Positions 1-6,893 of a stretch of DNA of 32,971 bases are shown in pieces. The translations under genes were made by a program, and so were the position numbers. Origin of the DNA: Flavobacteriaceae bacterium (lineage in GTDB: Bacteria; Bacteroidota; Bacteroidia; Flavobacteriales; Flavobacteriaceae). The notes below the pieces were generated by a model. It ran no database searches, was not told the DNA's origin, and saw only the letters and a program-made list of their open reading frames with translations. Position 1 is the first letter of the stretch. Every line of letters starts with the position of its first letter. The DNA is taken from the NCBI GenBank assembly GCA_013215095.1, contig JABSPM010000001.1, positions 1 to 32,971 on the forward strand, read 5' to 3'.

Positions 1-419
1 TCACCTAATCGTGTGGTAGTAAAGTCTCTATTAAGTGTGTTATTAGCTACTGGTAAATTATGCTTAGAATCTGTTGTACAGACTTTAAATTGCTTGTTAA
101 CAACACTTTTAAGATTCAGCTCTTTCATCAATAAAGCAATATATGATCTACTGTAAAATAAGCCTTCTCTTTCTAGTTTTTTTTGAATGCGTTGACTTCC
201 ATAAACCTGTTTGCTCTTATTAAATATGGCTGTTATTCTGGTTTTTAAATACATTAATGATGTTTTCTGTGTTGTTGTAGTATTAGTTCTTAACCAGATG
301 TAATATGCGTTTTTGCTAACTTTCATACATTTACACATCTTCTCGACAGGAAAGGTACCTGTGTAAGCCTTTATAAACTTATACCTTTCCGGTCTCACTT
401 GGAGAAGATGCTCACTGCC
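1..419 (-). CDS. IS3-family transposase OrfB, N-terminal part (runs off the window)
   Basis: This is the -1 frame of the IS3 element, read after the slippery site, and it stays open to the window edge (about 139 codons). The translation begins GSEHLLQVRPERYKFI and continues with CKCMKVSKNAYY and VYGSQRIQKKLEREG, the helix-turn-helix (HTH_21-like) region that precedes the DDE integrase core in IS3 OrfB proteins. The DDE catalytic domain lies beyond the left edge, so activity cannot be judged. No internal stop is seen in the visible part. OrfB is normally made only as an OrfAB fusion, which carries out the copy-paste transposition. Confidence 0.8.
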
Positions 420-643
420 TTTTTTAACAATCTATTTTCTGCCTCTAAAGCTAAGGTAGCCTCATCTTTGAAAGCTCCTGTTTCGGTTTTAAACTCCTGT
501 TGCCAACGATAAACAGTACTACGTTTTAAATCATATTCAGAGCATAAAGCATCTACATGATGACTATTATTCAACAAACTAACAATTGTTGTTTTAAATT
601 CTTTATCAAATCTACGTCTTGACATAATAGTTATTTTATTCAA
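395..643 (-). CDS. IS3-family transposase OrfA (DNA-binding, HTH)
   Basis: This 82-residue protein has the IS3 OrfA layout: a basic N-terminus (SRRRFDKEFK), a helix-turn-helix around residues 18-50 (LCSEYDLKRSTVYRWQQEF) and a C-terminal leucine-rich coiled segment (ALEAENRLLKK). It binds the IS ends and dimerises. The internal methionine at residue 7 (MSRRRF) gives a start closer to the family norm; the six extra residues are uncertain. The A_AAA_AAG heptamer sits near the 3' end of the frame, so ribosomes either stop at 395 to give OrfA or shift to -1 to give OrfAB. Confidence 0.85.
   Translation of the reverse strand: MNKITIMSRRRFDKEFKTTIVSLLNNSHHVDALCSEYDLKRSTVYRWQQEFKTETGAFKDEATLALEAENRLLKKAVSIFSK
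419..425 (-). promoter_or_regulatory. Programmed -1 frameshift heptamer A_AAA_AAG
   Basis: On the minus strand orfA reads TTA AAA AAG GCA, so the heptamer A AAA AAG is in the phase needed for tandem tRNA-Lys slippage. After the shift the frame continues GGC AGT GAG into the OrfB sequence. This is the established way IS3-family elements make the OrfAB transposase. A stimulatory downstream hairpin was not resolved by eye. Confidence 0.85.
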
Positions 644-852
644 AAGTCTCTATTTTATCTCTACCAAAAAAAGTAGTTACTCTACAAATTCACTATTTGA
701 TTTTTGGTTAGTTCATCTTAAAGACGACAAAAAAAAAGGATGTTGCAAAAAGATACTATTTTTTCGCTTTTTTTCAAAAAAACAACAATAGATAAGACCT
801 TTTCCATATAGTCACAAGGTATTACGTATCTTTACACGAAAAACTTCACATT

Positions 853-1407
853 ATGAATGGATTTTTAAAGTGGATTGTTATTACATTAACCGTGGTGGCA
901 GCAGGCGTCTTTATTTATGCTTATGCTAATGGTGGTGTTTTCAATAAACCTTTGAGTCCTAAAGACACCGTTGAGTTTAAGCTCAATGAGCTCAAGTTGA
1001 AAGTGTTTTATAATCGTCCATCAAAACGTAACCGTAAAATTTTTGGAGGGTTAGTTGCCTATAATAAAGTTTGGAGAACAGGAGCTAATGAAGCAACAAC
1101 TTTTAAAACTAATATGCCTCTCAAAATTGGCGACACATCTTTAGCTAAAGGCAGTTATACCTTATGGACCATTCCTAATGAGGAGCATTGGGAAGTTATT
1201 TTTAATTCAAAACAATATCCTTGGGGTGTTGATGATGCAATGAAACCCATGCGTAATCCAGATTTCGATGTTATTAATATTGAAGTCCCTGTAATTCATC
1301 TCAACAAACCCGTTGAACAGTTTACCATAGCTTTTGATAACTCTACAGATAATTTATCTTTAACTATGGCTTGGGATATTGTAAAGGTCATTGTACCTTT
1401 GAAATAG
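853..1407 (+). CDS. DUF2911 domain protein with N-terminal membrane anchor
   Basis: The protein has 184 residues. Residues 5-25 form a hydrophobic helix (signal anchor), and the remainder is a DUF2911 domain, recognised by the conserved stretch KIFGGLVAYNKVWRTGANEA (about 62-81) followed by GSYTLWTIPNEEHWEVIFN. The family is widespread in Bacteroidota and has no established biochemical function; it is a beta-rich extracytoplasmic domain. Most homologues I know carry a cleavable signal or lipobox, whereas here the helix has no cysteine and is probably retained. A near-match promoter box (TATCTTTA, 826-833) lies 19 nt before the ATG. The next gene follows after 40 nt in the same direction, so the two may be co-transcribed. 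Confidence 0.8.
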   Translation: MNGFLKWIVITLTVVAAGVFIYAYANGGVFNKPLSPKDTVEFKLNELKLKVFYNRPSKRNRKIFGGLVAYNKVWRTGANEATTFKTNMPLKIGDTSLAKGSYTLWTIPNEEHWEVIFNSKQYPWGVDDAMKPMRNPDFDVINIEVPVIHLNKPVEQFTIAFDNSTDNLSLTMAWDIVKVIVPLK

Positions 1408-1447
1408 CCAGTATAGATTTTAATAATCTAAAATTGTATCATTAGTC

Positions 1448-2533
1448 TTGAAAACACCAAATAAGCATAACTCTGCCTTGCATGAAAAGGATGGTATCTC
1501 ACCTCCAGATATCACAGATATTAACGCTATTAACAACATAAAGCGCAGACGTAGAAAACAGCCTTCTGTAGATGAACTCGTAATTGGGATATTTAATTCC
1601 GATATAACAGCATTGAGTAGAGCTATTACATTGGTAGAAAGCAAAAATCCTAAACACTTAGAAAAATCACATGCCATTATTGAGGCCTGTTTACCCAAGG
1701 CAAACAACTCTATAAGAATTGGAATTACTGGTGTTCCGGGCGTTGGAAAGAGTACCTTTATCGAAACATTTGGAACACATCTCACACGTCTAGGTAAAAA
1801 AATTGCTGTTCTTGCTGTAGACCCAAGTAGCACTATTACCAAAGGTAGTATTCTTGGAGACAAAACCCGAATGGAAGATCTTGTTAAAGATAAAAATGTA
1901 TTCATTAGACCTTCAGCATCTGGAGAGGCTCTAGGTGGCGTTGCTCGTAAAACAAGAGAAACGATAATACTTTGTGAAGCTGCCGGATTTGATACTATAA
2001 TTATAGAAACAGTAGGTGTTGGACAAAGTGAAACTGCAGTGCATAGCATGGTAGATTTCTTTTTATTATTAAAACTTGCTGGGGCTGGTGATGAATTACA
2101 AGGTATAAAACGTGGTATCATTGAAATGGCAGATGCTATTATCATAAATAAAGCTGATGGTGATAATAAAAAACGTGCAAAAATGGCTAAAGTGGAATTT
2201 AATCGCGCGTTACATCTCTACCCCGAAAAAGCCTCTCAATGGCGTCCTAAAGTAGCCCTATGTAGTGCACTTCAAAACGATGGGATCACAAAAATTTGGG
2301 ATATGATTAACAGCTATGTTGAGCTTACCAAAAACAATCAATTTTTTGAAACGCATAGAGCACATCAGAACAAGTTTTGGTTGCTTCAGACCATTGAAGA
2401 ACAATTAAATGTCGATTTTTTTAATAATGACCGCATAAAAACTGCTTTAAAAGCACAACTCGCCCTAATTGATGCCTATAAGACCACACCTTTTGCAGCG
2501 GCAGAGTATTTATTACAGTTAAAAAAAACTTAA
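1448..2533 (+). CDS. meaB: MeaB/ArgK-type G3E-like GTPase (methylmalonyl-CoA mutase chaperone family)
   Basis: The 361-residue protein carries all the motifs of the MeaB/ArgK family: P-loop GVPGVGKS (95-102), switch region DPSS (125-128) with the GDKTRM segment, ETVGVGQSE (187-195) and the guanine-specificity motif NKAD (234-237). Family members protect and reload adenosylcobalamin-dependent acyl-CoA mutases by GTP hydrolysis. The start is TTG: an in-frame TAA lies at 1424 and no ATG occurs before residue 142, which is beyond the P-loop. The first 40 residues are polar and include a basic run (KRRRRK), longer than the usual lead-in. No mutase gene (mutA/mutB) is in the window, so the client is presumed to be encoded elsewhere. 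Cytoplasmic. Confidence 0.88.
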   Translation: MKTPNKHNSALHEKDGISPPDITDINAINNIKRRRRKQPSVDELVIGIFNSDITALSRAITLVESKNPKHLEKSHAIIEACLPKANNSIRIGITGVPGVGKSTFIETFGTHLTRLGKKIAVLAVDPSSTITKGSILGDKTRMEDLVKDKNVFIRPSASGEALGGVARKTRETIILCEAAGFDTIIIETVGVGQSETAVHSMVDFFLLLKLAGAGDELQGIKRGIIEMADAIIINKADGDNKKRAKMAKVEFNRALHLYPEKASQWRPKVALCSALQNDGITKIWDMINSYVELTKNNQFFETHRAHQNKFWLLQTIEEQLNVDFFNNDRIKTALKAQLALIDAYKTTPFAAAEYLLQLKKT

Positions 2534-2633
2534 AACTATCTCTTTTTAAGTCATAAGCTAGAAGTATTTCAGTTTATTAATACTGCGTTGCGATATAGAT
2601 GAACTGCTTATACTTTTGCAAAGTTTTAATTAC

Positions 2634-2747
2634 AATACCATTTTCCATTTGAAATCACTTGAATAAAACACCCTTTTCTACTGTCTACCATTTCTCAAGA
2701 AAAAAACATCTTTATATTTTACGGTACTTTCAAATTGAAAATGGTGT
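2634..2747. repeat. Palindromic intergenic repeat, copy 1
   Basis: The left arm AATACCATTTTCCATTTGAA (from 2634) and the right arm ending at 2747 are inverted repeats of each other: the reverse complement of the right arm reads CACCATTTTCAATTTGAAAG, with 19 of 23 bases matching over the core. The left arm is also nearly identical to the left arm of a second element at 6151 (27 of 30 bases). It resembles a MITE or REP-like mobile palindrome. No coding capacity is seen inside. Confidence 0.65.
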
Positions 2748-2890
2748 AAAACAACAAGATTTTATTGTGATTTTCCAAATTCTTAAAAACTCAGTTTAGG
2801 GCTTTACTTCTAATGTAATATTAGCCCTATGAAACAATCTATTTCAAAAATATCCTTATATAAACGCATTCAAAAAAGAATTAAAGCCTT

Positions 2891-2898
2891 TATTTTTG
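2891..2898 (+). promoter_or_regulatory. -7 promoter box TATTTTTG for the DPM1-like gene
   Basis: TATTTTTG fits the Bacteroidota primary-sigma consensus TAnnTTTG and ends 21 nt before the TTG start of the downstream glycosyltransferase, leaving a leader of roughly 15-20 nt. No TTG element is seen at the expected -33 distance. Confidence 0.55.
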
Positions 2899-2919
2899 CC
2901 TACCTAAAACTCATATCAA

Positions 2920-3627
2920 TTGGAATTAACTATTATTGTACCTGTATATAATGAAGCGAATAATCTAGCGCGTCTTGAAAATGAATTGTCTAAGTTTATA
3001 ATGGAGGCCTTAGTTCCTACGAAGGTTTTATTCATAAATGATGGTTCTCAAGACAATAGTTTAGAAATCATTCAATCTATATGCCGTAAACACGAGCGTT
3101 TTTCGCATCTTAGCTTTGACAAGAATTACGGTTTAAGCACTGCATTAAAAGCTGGTTTTGACAACATCAATACCGCATTGACTGGATATATTGATGCCGA
3201 TTTGCAAACCCACCCAGAAGATTTTAATTTACTTTTAAAACACATCAAATCCTATGACCTTATAACAGGAAATCGTGCACACAGAAAAGATAGTTTTCTA
3301 AAACGTATAACCTCAACATCTGCTAATTTTTTTCGACGCATATTTACAGGAGATGGTATGGAAGATACGGGCTGTCCTCTAAAAATCATCAAAACAGAGT
3401 ATGCTAAAAAAATTCCTATGTTTAAAGGATTTCACAGGTTTTTACCAGCATTAGTATTACTCCAAAATGGCACTGTAAAGCAAATACCTGTACCGCATTA
3501 TCCAAGAATTGCAGATACTACAAGTTTTGGACTTTTAAATAGAAGTATTGCCATAATAGATTGTTTCTTCTTCCTTTGGGTCAAATACAGGTATATCAAT
3601 TACACCATTACAACTGCATCTAACTAG
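2920..3627 (+). CDS. GT2-family, DPM1-like polyprenyl-phosphate glycosyltransferase
   Basis: The 235-residue GT-A enzyme opens with LTIIVPVYNEANN, has the nucleotide-binding DGS (41-43), the metal-binding DADLQ (92-96) and DTGCPLK (149-155), a pattern typical of dolichol/undecaprenyl-phosphate mannosyl- or glucosyl-transferases. Unlike ArnC or GtrB types it lacks a pair of C-terminal membrane helices; only a short hydrophobic stretch near 205-220 is present. The TTG start is the only option, since TAA lies in frame at 2905. It probably moves a sugar from a nucleotide donor to a lipid carrier phosphate at the cytoplasmic face. It converges on a PAP2 phosphatase gene and shares a 4-bp stop overlap (CTAG) with it. 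The sugar is unknown. Confidence 0.82.
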   Translation: MELTIIVPVYNEANNLARLENELSKFIMEALVPTKVLFINDGSQDNSLEIIQSICRKHERFSHLSFDKNYGLSTALKAGFDNINTALTGYIDADLQTHPEDFNLLLKHIKSYDLITGNRAHRKDSFLKRITSTSANFFRRIFTGDGMEDTGCPLKIIKTEYAKKIPMFKGFHRFLPALVLLQNGTVKQIPVPHYPRIADTTSFGLLNRSIAIIDCFFFLWVKYRYINYTITTASN

Positions 3628-4196
3628 GGCTTCTTTAGTTTTTTTAAGACAACCTGTTGCAATTTATAAAACAAAACTCCTGCTAATGCTCCAAAAATTA
3701 ATCCGCAAACAATATCTAAAGGATAATGTACACCCACATAGATCCTACTGTAAGCTACGATAAAGCTCCATCCCAACATAAAAAATATGAGATATCTATA
3801 ATATGGTTTTAAAATCAACCCTGAAAAAACAGCTACTGCCATAGAATTAGAAGAATGCCCAGAGAAAAACCCATATCGTCCACAGCGCTTAGCCACAAAA
3901 CGCATCATATCTTGAAGGCCAGCTACTTCTCTACAGGGTCTAGGTCTTTGAAATCCATGTTTAAACAAATTGGTAATTTGATCTGTAAATGTAATCATCG
4001 CAGCAATTACAAAGACCAGAACGAGCAATGTTTTTAGTCCCATTTTTTTATAAATCGCATATAATAAAACGCCATACATTGGCACAAAAGAAAATTTGTT
4101 GGTTATTACCAGCCAAAATATATCCCAATTTTTGTTTCCTAAAGAATTTAAATATAAAAATAGTTCTTTATCGTATTGTAATAATTGTTCTAACAT
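3624..4196 (-). CDS. PAP2-family membrane phosphatase
   Basis: The 190-residue protein carries the three-part phosphatidic-acid-phosphatase signature: K79-x6-R86-P87 (KHGFQRPRP), SGH at 112-114 (FFSGHSSNS) and S150-R-x5-H157-x3-D161 (SRIYVGVHYPLD). About five membrane helices surround these motifs, placing the active site at the periplasmic face. Likely substrates are undecaprenyl pyrophosphate or phospholipid phosphates; the sequence does not decide between them. It is the last gene of a minus-strand operon after the MATE transporter and a small acidic protein, starting 5 nt after the latter's stop. No terminator separates it from the convergent glycosyltransferase. Confidence 0.88.
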   Translation of the reverse strand: MLEQLLQYDKELFLYLNSLGNKNWDIFWLVITNKFSFVPMYGVLLYAIYKKMGLKTLLVLVFVIAAMITFTDQITNLFKHGFQRPRPCREVAGLQDMMRFVAKRCGRYGFFSGHSSNSMAVAVFSGLILKPYYRYLIFFMLGWSFIVAYSRIYVGVHYPLDIVCGLIFGALAGVLFYKLQQVVLKKLKKP

Positions 4197-4201
4197 AGGT
4201 A

Positions 4202-4429
4202 TTAATCTTCGTATCTATCTACTTCTCTATCATAAAACTCAGAAGCTAGTTGAATCATTAATTGGGTTTCATTCATCAGTTCCTTTTCATCGTGTTGATC
4301 AAAATCTTCCAGCCATTCGATATCGTCATTTTCAAGATTGATTATAAATCTCGGAAATTCTGTATGAATAACGAAAATAGCTTCTGGAAGATCGGTATTA
4401 TCGCCCAATATGAATTTAGGTAGTTCCAT
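4202..4429 (-). CDS. Small acidic conserved flavobacterial protein
   Basis: The 75-residue protein is strongly acidic and has no membrane segment or signal peptide. It begins MELPKFILGDNTDLPEAI and contains the motif IHTEFPRFIINLENDDIEWL. I recall similar short proteins in other Flavobacteriaceae, but no function. It overlaps the end of the MATE gene by 14 nt and ends 5 nt before the PAP2 gene, so it is part of a tight three-gene operon. The tight packing and composition support a real gene. It is probably cytoplasmic. Confidence 0.75.
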   Translation of the reverse strand: MELPKFILGDNTDLPEAIFVIHTEFPRFIINLENDDIEWLEDFDQHDEKELMNETQLMIQLASEFYDREVDRYED

Positions 4430-5813
4430 GTCTTAATGTTTCTTTTCGCAAAATTAAACGATTTGTCAAATAATTAAATCTAATATACAACATTATTGCG
4501 GCACAAGTGAGACCTGCTAATAAGCCTAACCATATTCCAAAACTTCCGTAGGCATCTTCTTTTCCGAGAAAATAACTTATAGGAAATCCTATCAACCAAT
4601 AGGAAACAAAAGTAATAACAGTCGGTATCTTAACATCTTGTAAGCCTCTTAAAGCTCCAAGCACAATAACTTGCAAACTATCACTTAGCTGAAATATAGC
4701 TGCTGCCAATAGTAATTTTGCTGCAATTGTAATAACTTCTATATTATCTATTTTATTGGTCTCATCGCTTAAATCTACGTAAAGTTCAGGCAATAGCTTA
4801 TGAAAGGTCAAAAAGAATAATGCAAACACGACGGCAAGACTCAAACCAAGTAAGAATATAGATTGAGCAATACGCCTCAATTCTTTAAAATTTTGCAGCC
4901 CTTTTTGATTTCCTACTCTAATCATAGAGGCTACACTAAGTCCCATAGCAACCATAAATGTCATTGATGCTAAGTTTAAAGCAATTTGATTTGCTGCTTG
5001 TGCATTCTTACCAAGTATACCGCTCAACCAAATTGCTCCAGTAAAAATAGCCACTTCAAACAGCATCTGCAGAGCACTTGGAAATCCAAGATTGAGTAAT
5101 TTTTTAAGCATTCTATTTTCAAGAACAAAGAGTTTAATATTGGTCACATAGTGCTTTGACTTCTCTTTTTGCTTAAGTAAAAACCATAAATAAAACAACA
5201 TTACCAATCGTGAAATCAATGTGCCAATTGCCGCACCCACTATGCCCATCTTTGGACATCCAAATTTTCCAAAAATTAAAACATAATTTAAAGCTATATT
5301 TATGACATTTGCTATAATTGTGGCATACATCGGATATTTTGTCAAGGACAGTCCATCACTAAATTGTTTGAATGCCTGAAATATAATCAGCGGCACTAAA
5401 GAGAACGCAACCAAGTCCAAATAGGGCATTGCCAAAGCGACTACTTCCTCTGGTTGTTTCATTAAATACATTAAAGGCTTTGAGCATAAAACACCACCAA
5501 AAAGTACGATACTCAAAACAGTTAATAAGAAAAGCCCATGTTTAAAAGACGACTTTCCTTTTTTGAATTTTTTTTCAGAATCTGCTTCTGCGATCAAGGG
5601 TGTAATTGCGGTAGAGAATCCAATCCCAATAGACATTGCTATAAAAATAAAACTATTCCCCAAAGATACGGCAGCCAATTCAGCAGTACCTAATTGCCCT
5701 ACCATAATATTGTCTACCAAGCTCACAAAGGTATGCCCCAACATACCAAATATTACGGGGGTAGCGAGCTTTAAATTGTATTTAAATTCTTTTGTATAGT
5801 TAGATAAAATCAT
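4416..5813 (-). CDS. MATE-family multidrug/sodium antiporter (NorM-like)
   Basis: The 465-residue protein has about 12 hydrophobic helices in two similar halves. The N-terminal half has the MATE hallmark (PVIFGMLGHTFVSLVDNIMVGQLGTAELAAVSLG) with the second half's counterpart around LGFPSALQMLFEVAIFTGAIWLSG, here written only as a landmark near 242-275. Such transporters export cationic organic compounds in exchange for Na+ or H+ across the inner membrane. Length is normal. It leads a three-gene minus-strand operon. A -7 box (TACATTTG) lies 17 nt upstream of the ATG. The substrate is not predictable from sequence. Confidence 0.9.
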   Translation of the reverse strand: MILSNYTKEFKYNLKLATPVIFGMLGHTFVSLVDNIMVGQLGTAELAAVSLGNSFIFIAMSIGIGFSTAITPLIAEADSEKKFKKGKSSFKHGLFLLTVLSIVLFGGVLCSKPLMYLMKQPEEVVALAMPYLDLVAFSLVPLIIFQAFKQFSDGLSLTKYPMYATIIANVINIALNYVLIFGKFGCPKMGIVGAAIGTLISRLVMLFYLWFLLKQKEKSKHYVTNIKLFVLENRMLKKLLNLGFPSALQMLFEVAIFTGAIWLSGILGKNAQAANQIALNLASMTFMVAMGLSVASMIRVGNQKGLQNFKELRRIAQSIFLLGLSLAVVFALFFLTFHKLLPELYVDLSDETNKIDNIEVITIAAKLLLAAAIFQLSDSLQVIVLGALRGLQDVKIPTVITFVSYWLIGFPISYFLGKEDAYGSFGIWLGLLAGLTCAAIMLYIRFNYLTNRLILRKETLRHGTT

Positions 5814-5829
5814 ACTCTGATAATCTTTG

Positions 5830-5837
5830 CAAATGTA
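5830..5837 (-). promoter_or_regulatory. -7 promoter box TACATTTG for the MATE operon
   Basis: On the minus strand TACATTTG matches TAnnTTTG and ends 16 nt before the MATE start codon. No clear -33 TTG is present at the usual spacing. Confidence 0.5.
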
Positions 5838-6150
5838 AATTAAGTCAAACGATATAAGAAGTTTTTACAGTGTTAATTCGTACACCAAAAGATGCCTAAA
5901 AAGAAATTTGCAGCAAAAACAAAGCCTTGCTATACATCTCTATCCTAAATTTAACCATTTCGAAATAGCAGCTATGCAAGCCTATCTATTTTTTGGTGTT
6001 ACACTCTGAATAACATTTCTTTTTTTAGAAATAACATCATAGTGCAGCTTTTATCTTTTTATCTTAGCGTAAAAACACAGAAAGACATGGCTATCCATTA
6101 GTTATTTTATGCCTAAAAGGAAATAATCTTCTGCTGCTTTACAAGCATTT

Positions 6151-6307
6151 AATACCATTTTTCATTTGAAAGCACCTGAAGAAAATGATTTTTTCTTTAT
6201 ATAACATAGAAAATGAAAGCATAGGCGTAGCTACGGTTTCTTTCTATACTGAAGAGAAAGGAAAAAAGCGCCTTTTAATCAAATCATTTCTAATGCAAAA
6301 TGATATA
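6151..6307. repeat. Palindromic intergenic repeat, copy 2
   Basis: The left arm AATACCATTTTTCATTTGAA matches copy 1 at 2634 in 27 of 30 bases. The right arm, reverse-complemented from about 6307, reads TATCATTTTGCATTAGAAAT and pairs imperfectly with the left (about 25 of 35 bases). The centre contains a perfect 10-bp palindrome CGTAGCTACG (6226-6235) flanked by ATAGAAAATGAAAG (6206-6219) and GTTTCTTTCTAT (6236-6247), so the whole element can fold as one long hairpin. No coding frame. Confidence 0.65.
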
Positions 6308-6353
6308 AAAGAAGAGAACGTATAATTTACTGAAACTTCTAGGCTAAAGACAC

Positions 6354-6385
6354 AAAAAAAGGGGAAACTTTATTTCCCCCTTTTT
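6354..6385 (-). terminator. Rho-independent terminator after the DUF5606 gene
   Basis: An A-rich stretch, GGGGAAA (6361-6367), a short loop and TTTCCCCC (6373-6380) followed by T-run form a strong hairpin flanked by A's and T's, so it could work on either strand. It starts 22 nt beyond the stop of the minus-strand DUF5606 gene and marks the end of the ruvX-def-DUF5606 run. Confidence 0.85.
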
Positions 6386-6407
6386 CATTTATAATAGATT
6401 TAAATTA

Positions 6408-6833
6408 CTATTCTTCTTCGTCTGAATGCGCTTTATCGTCTGTGTCTAAAACTTCAAGCAGAGCATTGCTTTGCAGAATATTATACCAACGAATTACTTT
6501 TTTTATATCGCTTGGATATACTCTATCTTCGTCATAATCTGGTAGTATAGAGAAAAAATATTCTTCTAGTTTATCTTTACTTTCTTTATGACCAATACTT
6601 GTAACATTACCATTTTCTTTCTCTTTTATTTTTTGAAACACCTCTTTCAACGGGACTTCTTCTGTTAAGGTATAAATGGCAATTTCGCTTAGTAAGCTCA
6701 CGTTACTCCTCATGTTTACAGAAATACGCTTTCTATCTAATAAAGACTCTGCAATAAAACCGCCTCGTGTTTGAGTAACTATTTTAAATAATCCTGGTTT
6801 TTGTGCGATTGCTAAAATATGATCTAGACTCAT
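6408..6833 (-). CDS. DUF5606 domain protein
   Basis: The 141-residue cytoplasmic protein starts MSLDHILAIAQKPGLFKI and has the conserved TRGGFIAESLLDRKRISV segment, which identifies the Bacteroidota-restricted DUF5606 family. The N-terminal 45 residues look like a small beta barrel; the middle is helical and charged; the tail is acidic (DDKAHSDEEE). Function is not established. In many relatives, as far as I recall, this gene follows def and precedes mazG; here no mazG follows and a terminator ends the unit. It starts 60 nt after def stops. The upstream GATATTTG is a one-base mismatch to the -7 consensus. Confidence 0.85.
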   Translation of the reverse strand: MSLDHILAIAQKPGLFKIVTQTRGGFIAESLLDRKRISVNMRSNVSLLSEIAIYTLTEEVPLKEVFQKIKEKENGNVTSIGHKESKDKLEEYFFSILPDYDEDRVYPSDIKKVIRWYNILQSNALLEVLDTDDKAHSDEEE

Positions 6834-6893
6834 GTTAATAAATTAAAATTTTTGGACGGCAAATATCTACGGTTTAAAAAACTTATCAAAATA

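Larger units (their letters stand above)
1..715 (-). mobile_element. IS3-family (IS150-like) insertion sequence, 5' part
   Basis: Two overlapping minus-strand frames (orfA, orfB) with a -1 frameshift site identify an IS3-family element whose 3' end lies off the left edge of the window. Its upstream end is placed at about 715 because the minus strand reads TGAACTAACCAAAAATC inward from that point, which resembles the TGTACTGACCCC-type ends known for the IS150 group. The matching inverted repeat at the other end is outside the window, so the exact boundary and target duplication are not confirmed. The region between orfA and the first host gene (716-852) shows no further gene. Confidence 0.75.
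2534..2919. other. Intergenic region with palindromic repeat, hairpin and promoter
   Basis: No convincing gene lies in these 386 bases. The region holds a palindromic repeat (2634-2747), a smaller hairpin (AGGGCT at 2798-2803 pairing with AGCCCT at 2823-2828, and inner TTAC with GTAA, loop TTCTAAT) and a -7 promoter box at 2891-2898. The hairpin has no T-run after it, so calling it the terminator of the upstream GTPase gene would be a guess. A 40-codon frame at 2829-2951 is discounted because it runs into the glycosyltransferase in another frame. Confidence 0.6.
5838..6407. other. Long intergenic region holding a palindromic repeat and a terminator
   Basis: These 570 bases carry no plausible gene on either strand. 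They hold palindromic repeat copy 2 (6151-6307), a terminator for the DUF5606 gene (6354-6385) and a widely spaced inverted pair ACACCAAAA (5882-5890) and TTTTGGTGT (5991-5999). The remainder looks like repeat debris: the segment TACTGAAACTTCTAGGCT (6329-6346) is the reverse complement of a similar stretch beside repeat copy 1. Confidence 0.55.

Noticed and set aside
1420-2145. Open frame of 241 codons on the minus strand, opposite the MeaB gene
   Set aside because: It lies entirely antisense to a protein with all family motifs, and its translation is low-complexity and unlike any family. It is a shadow of the codon pattern.
2829-2951. A 40-codon frame beginning MKQSISKISLYKRIQK before the DPM1-like gene
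   Set aside because: It overlaps the glycosyltransferase start in another frame, and a promoter box for that gene lies inside it. No conserved feature was recognised.
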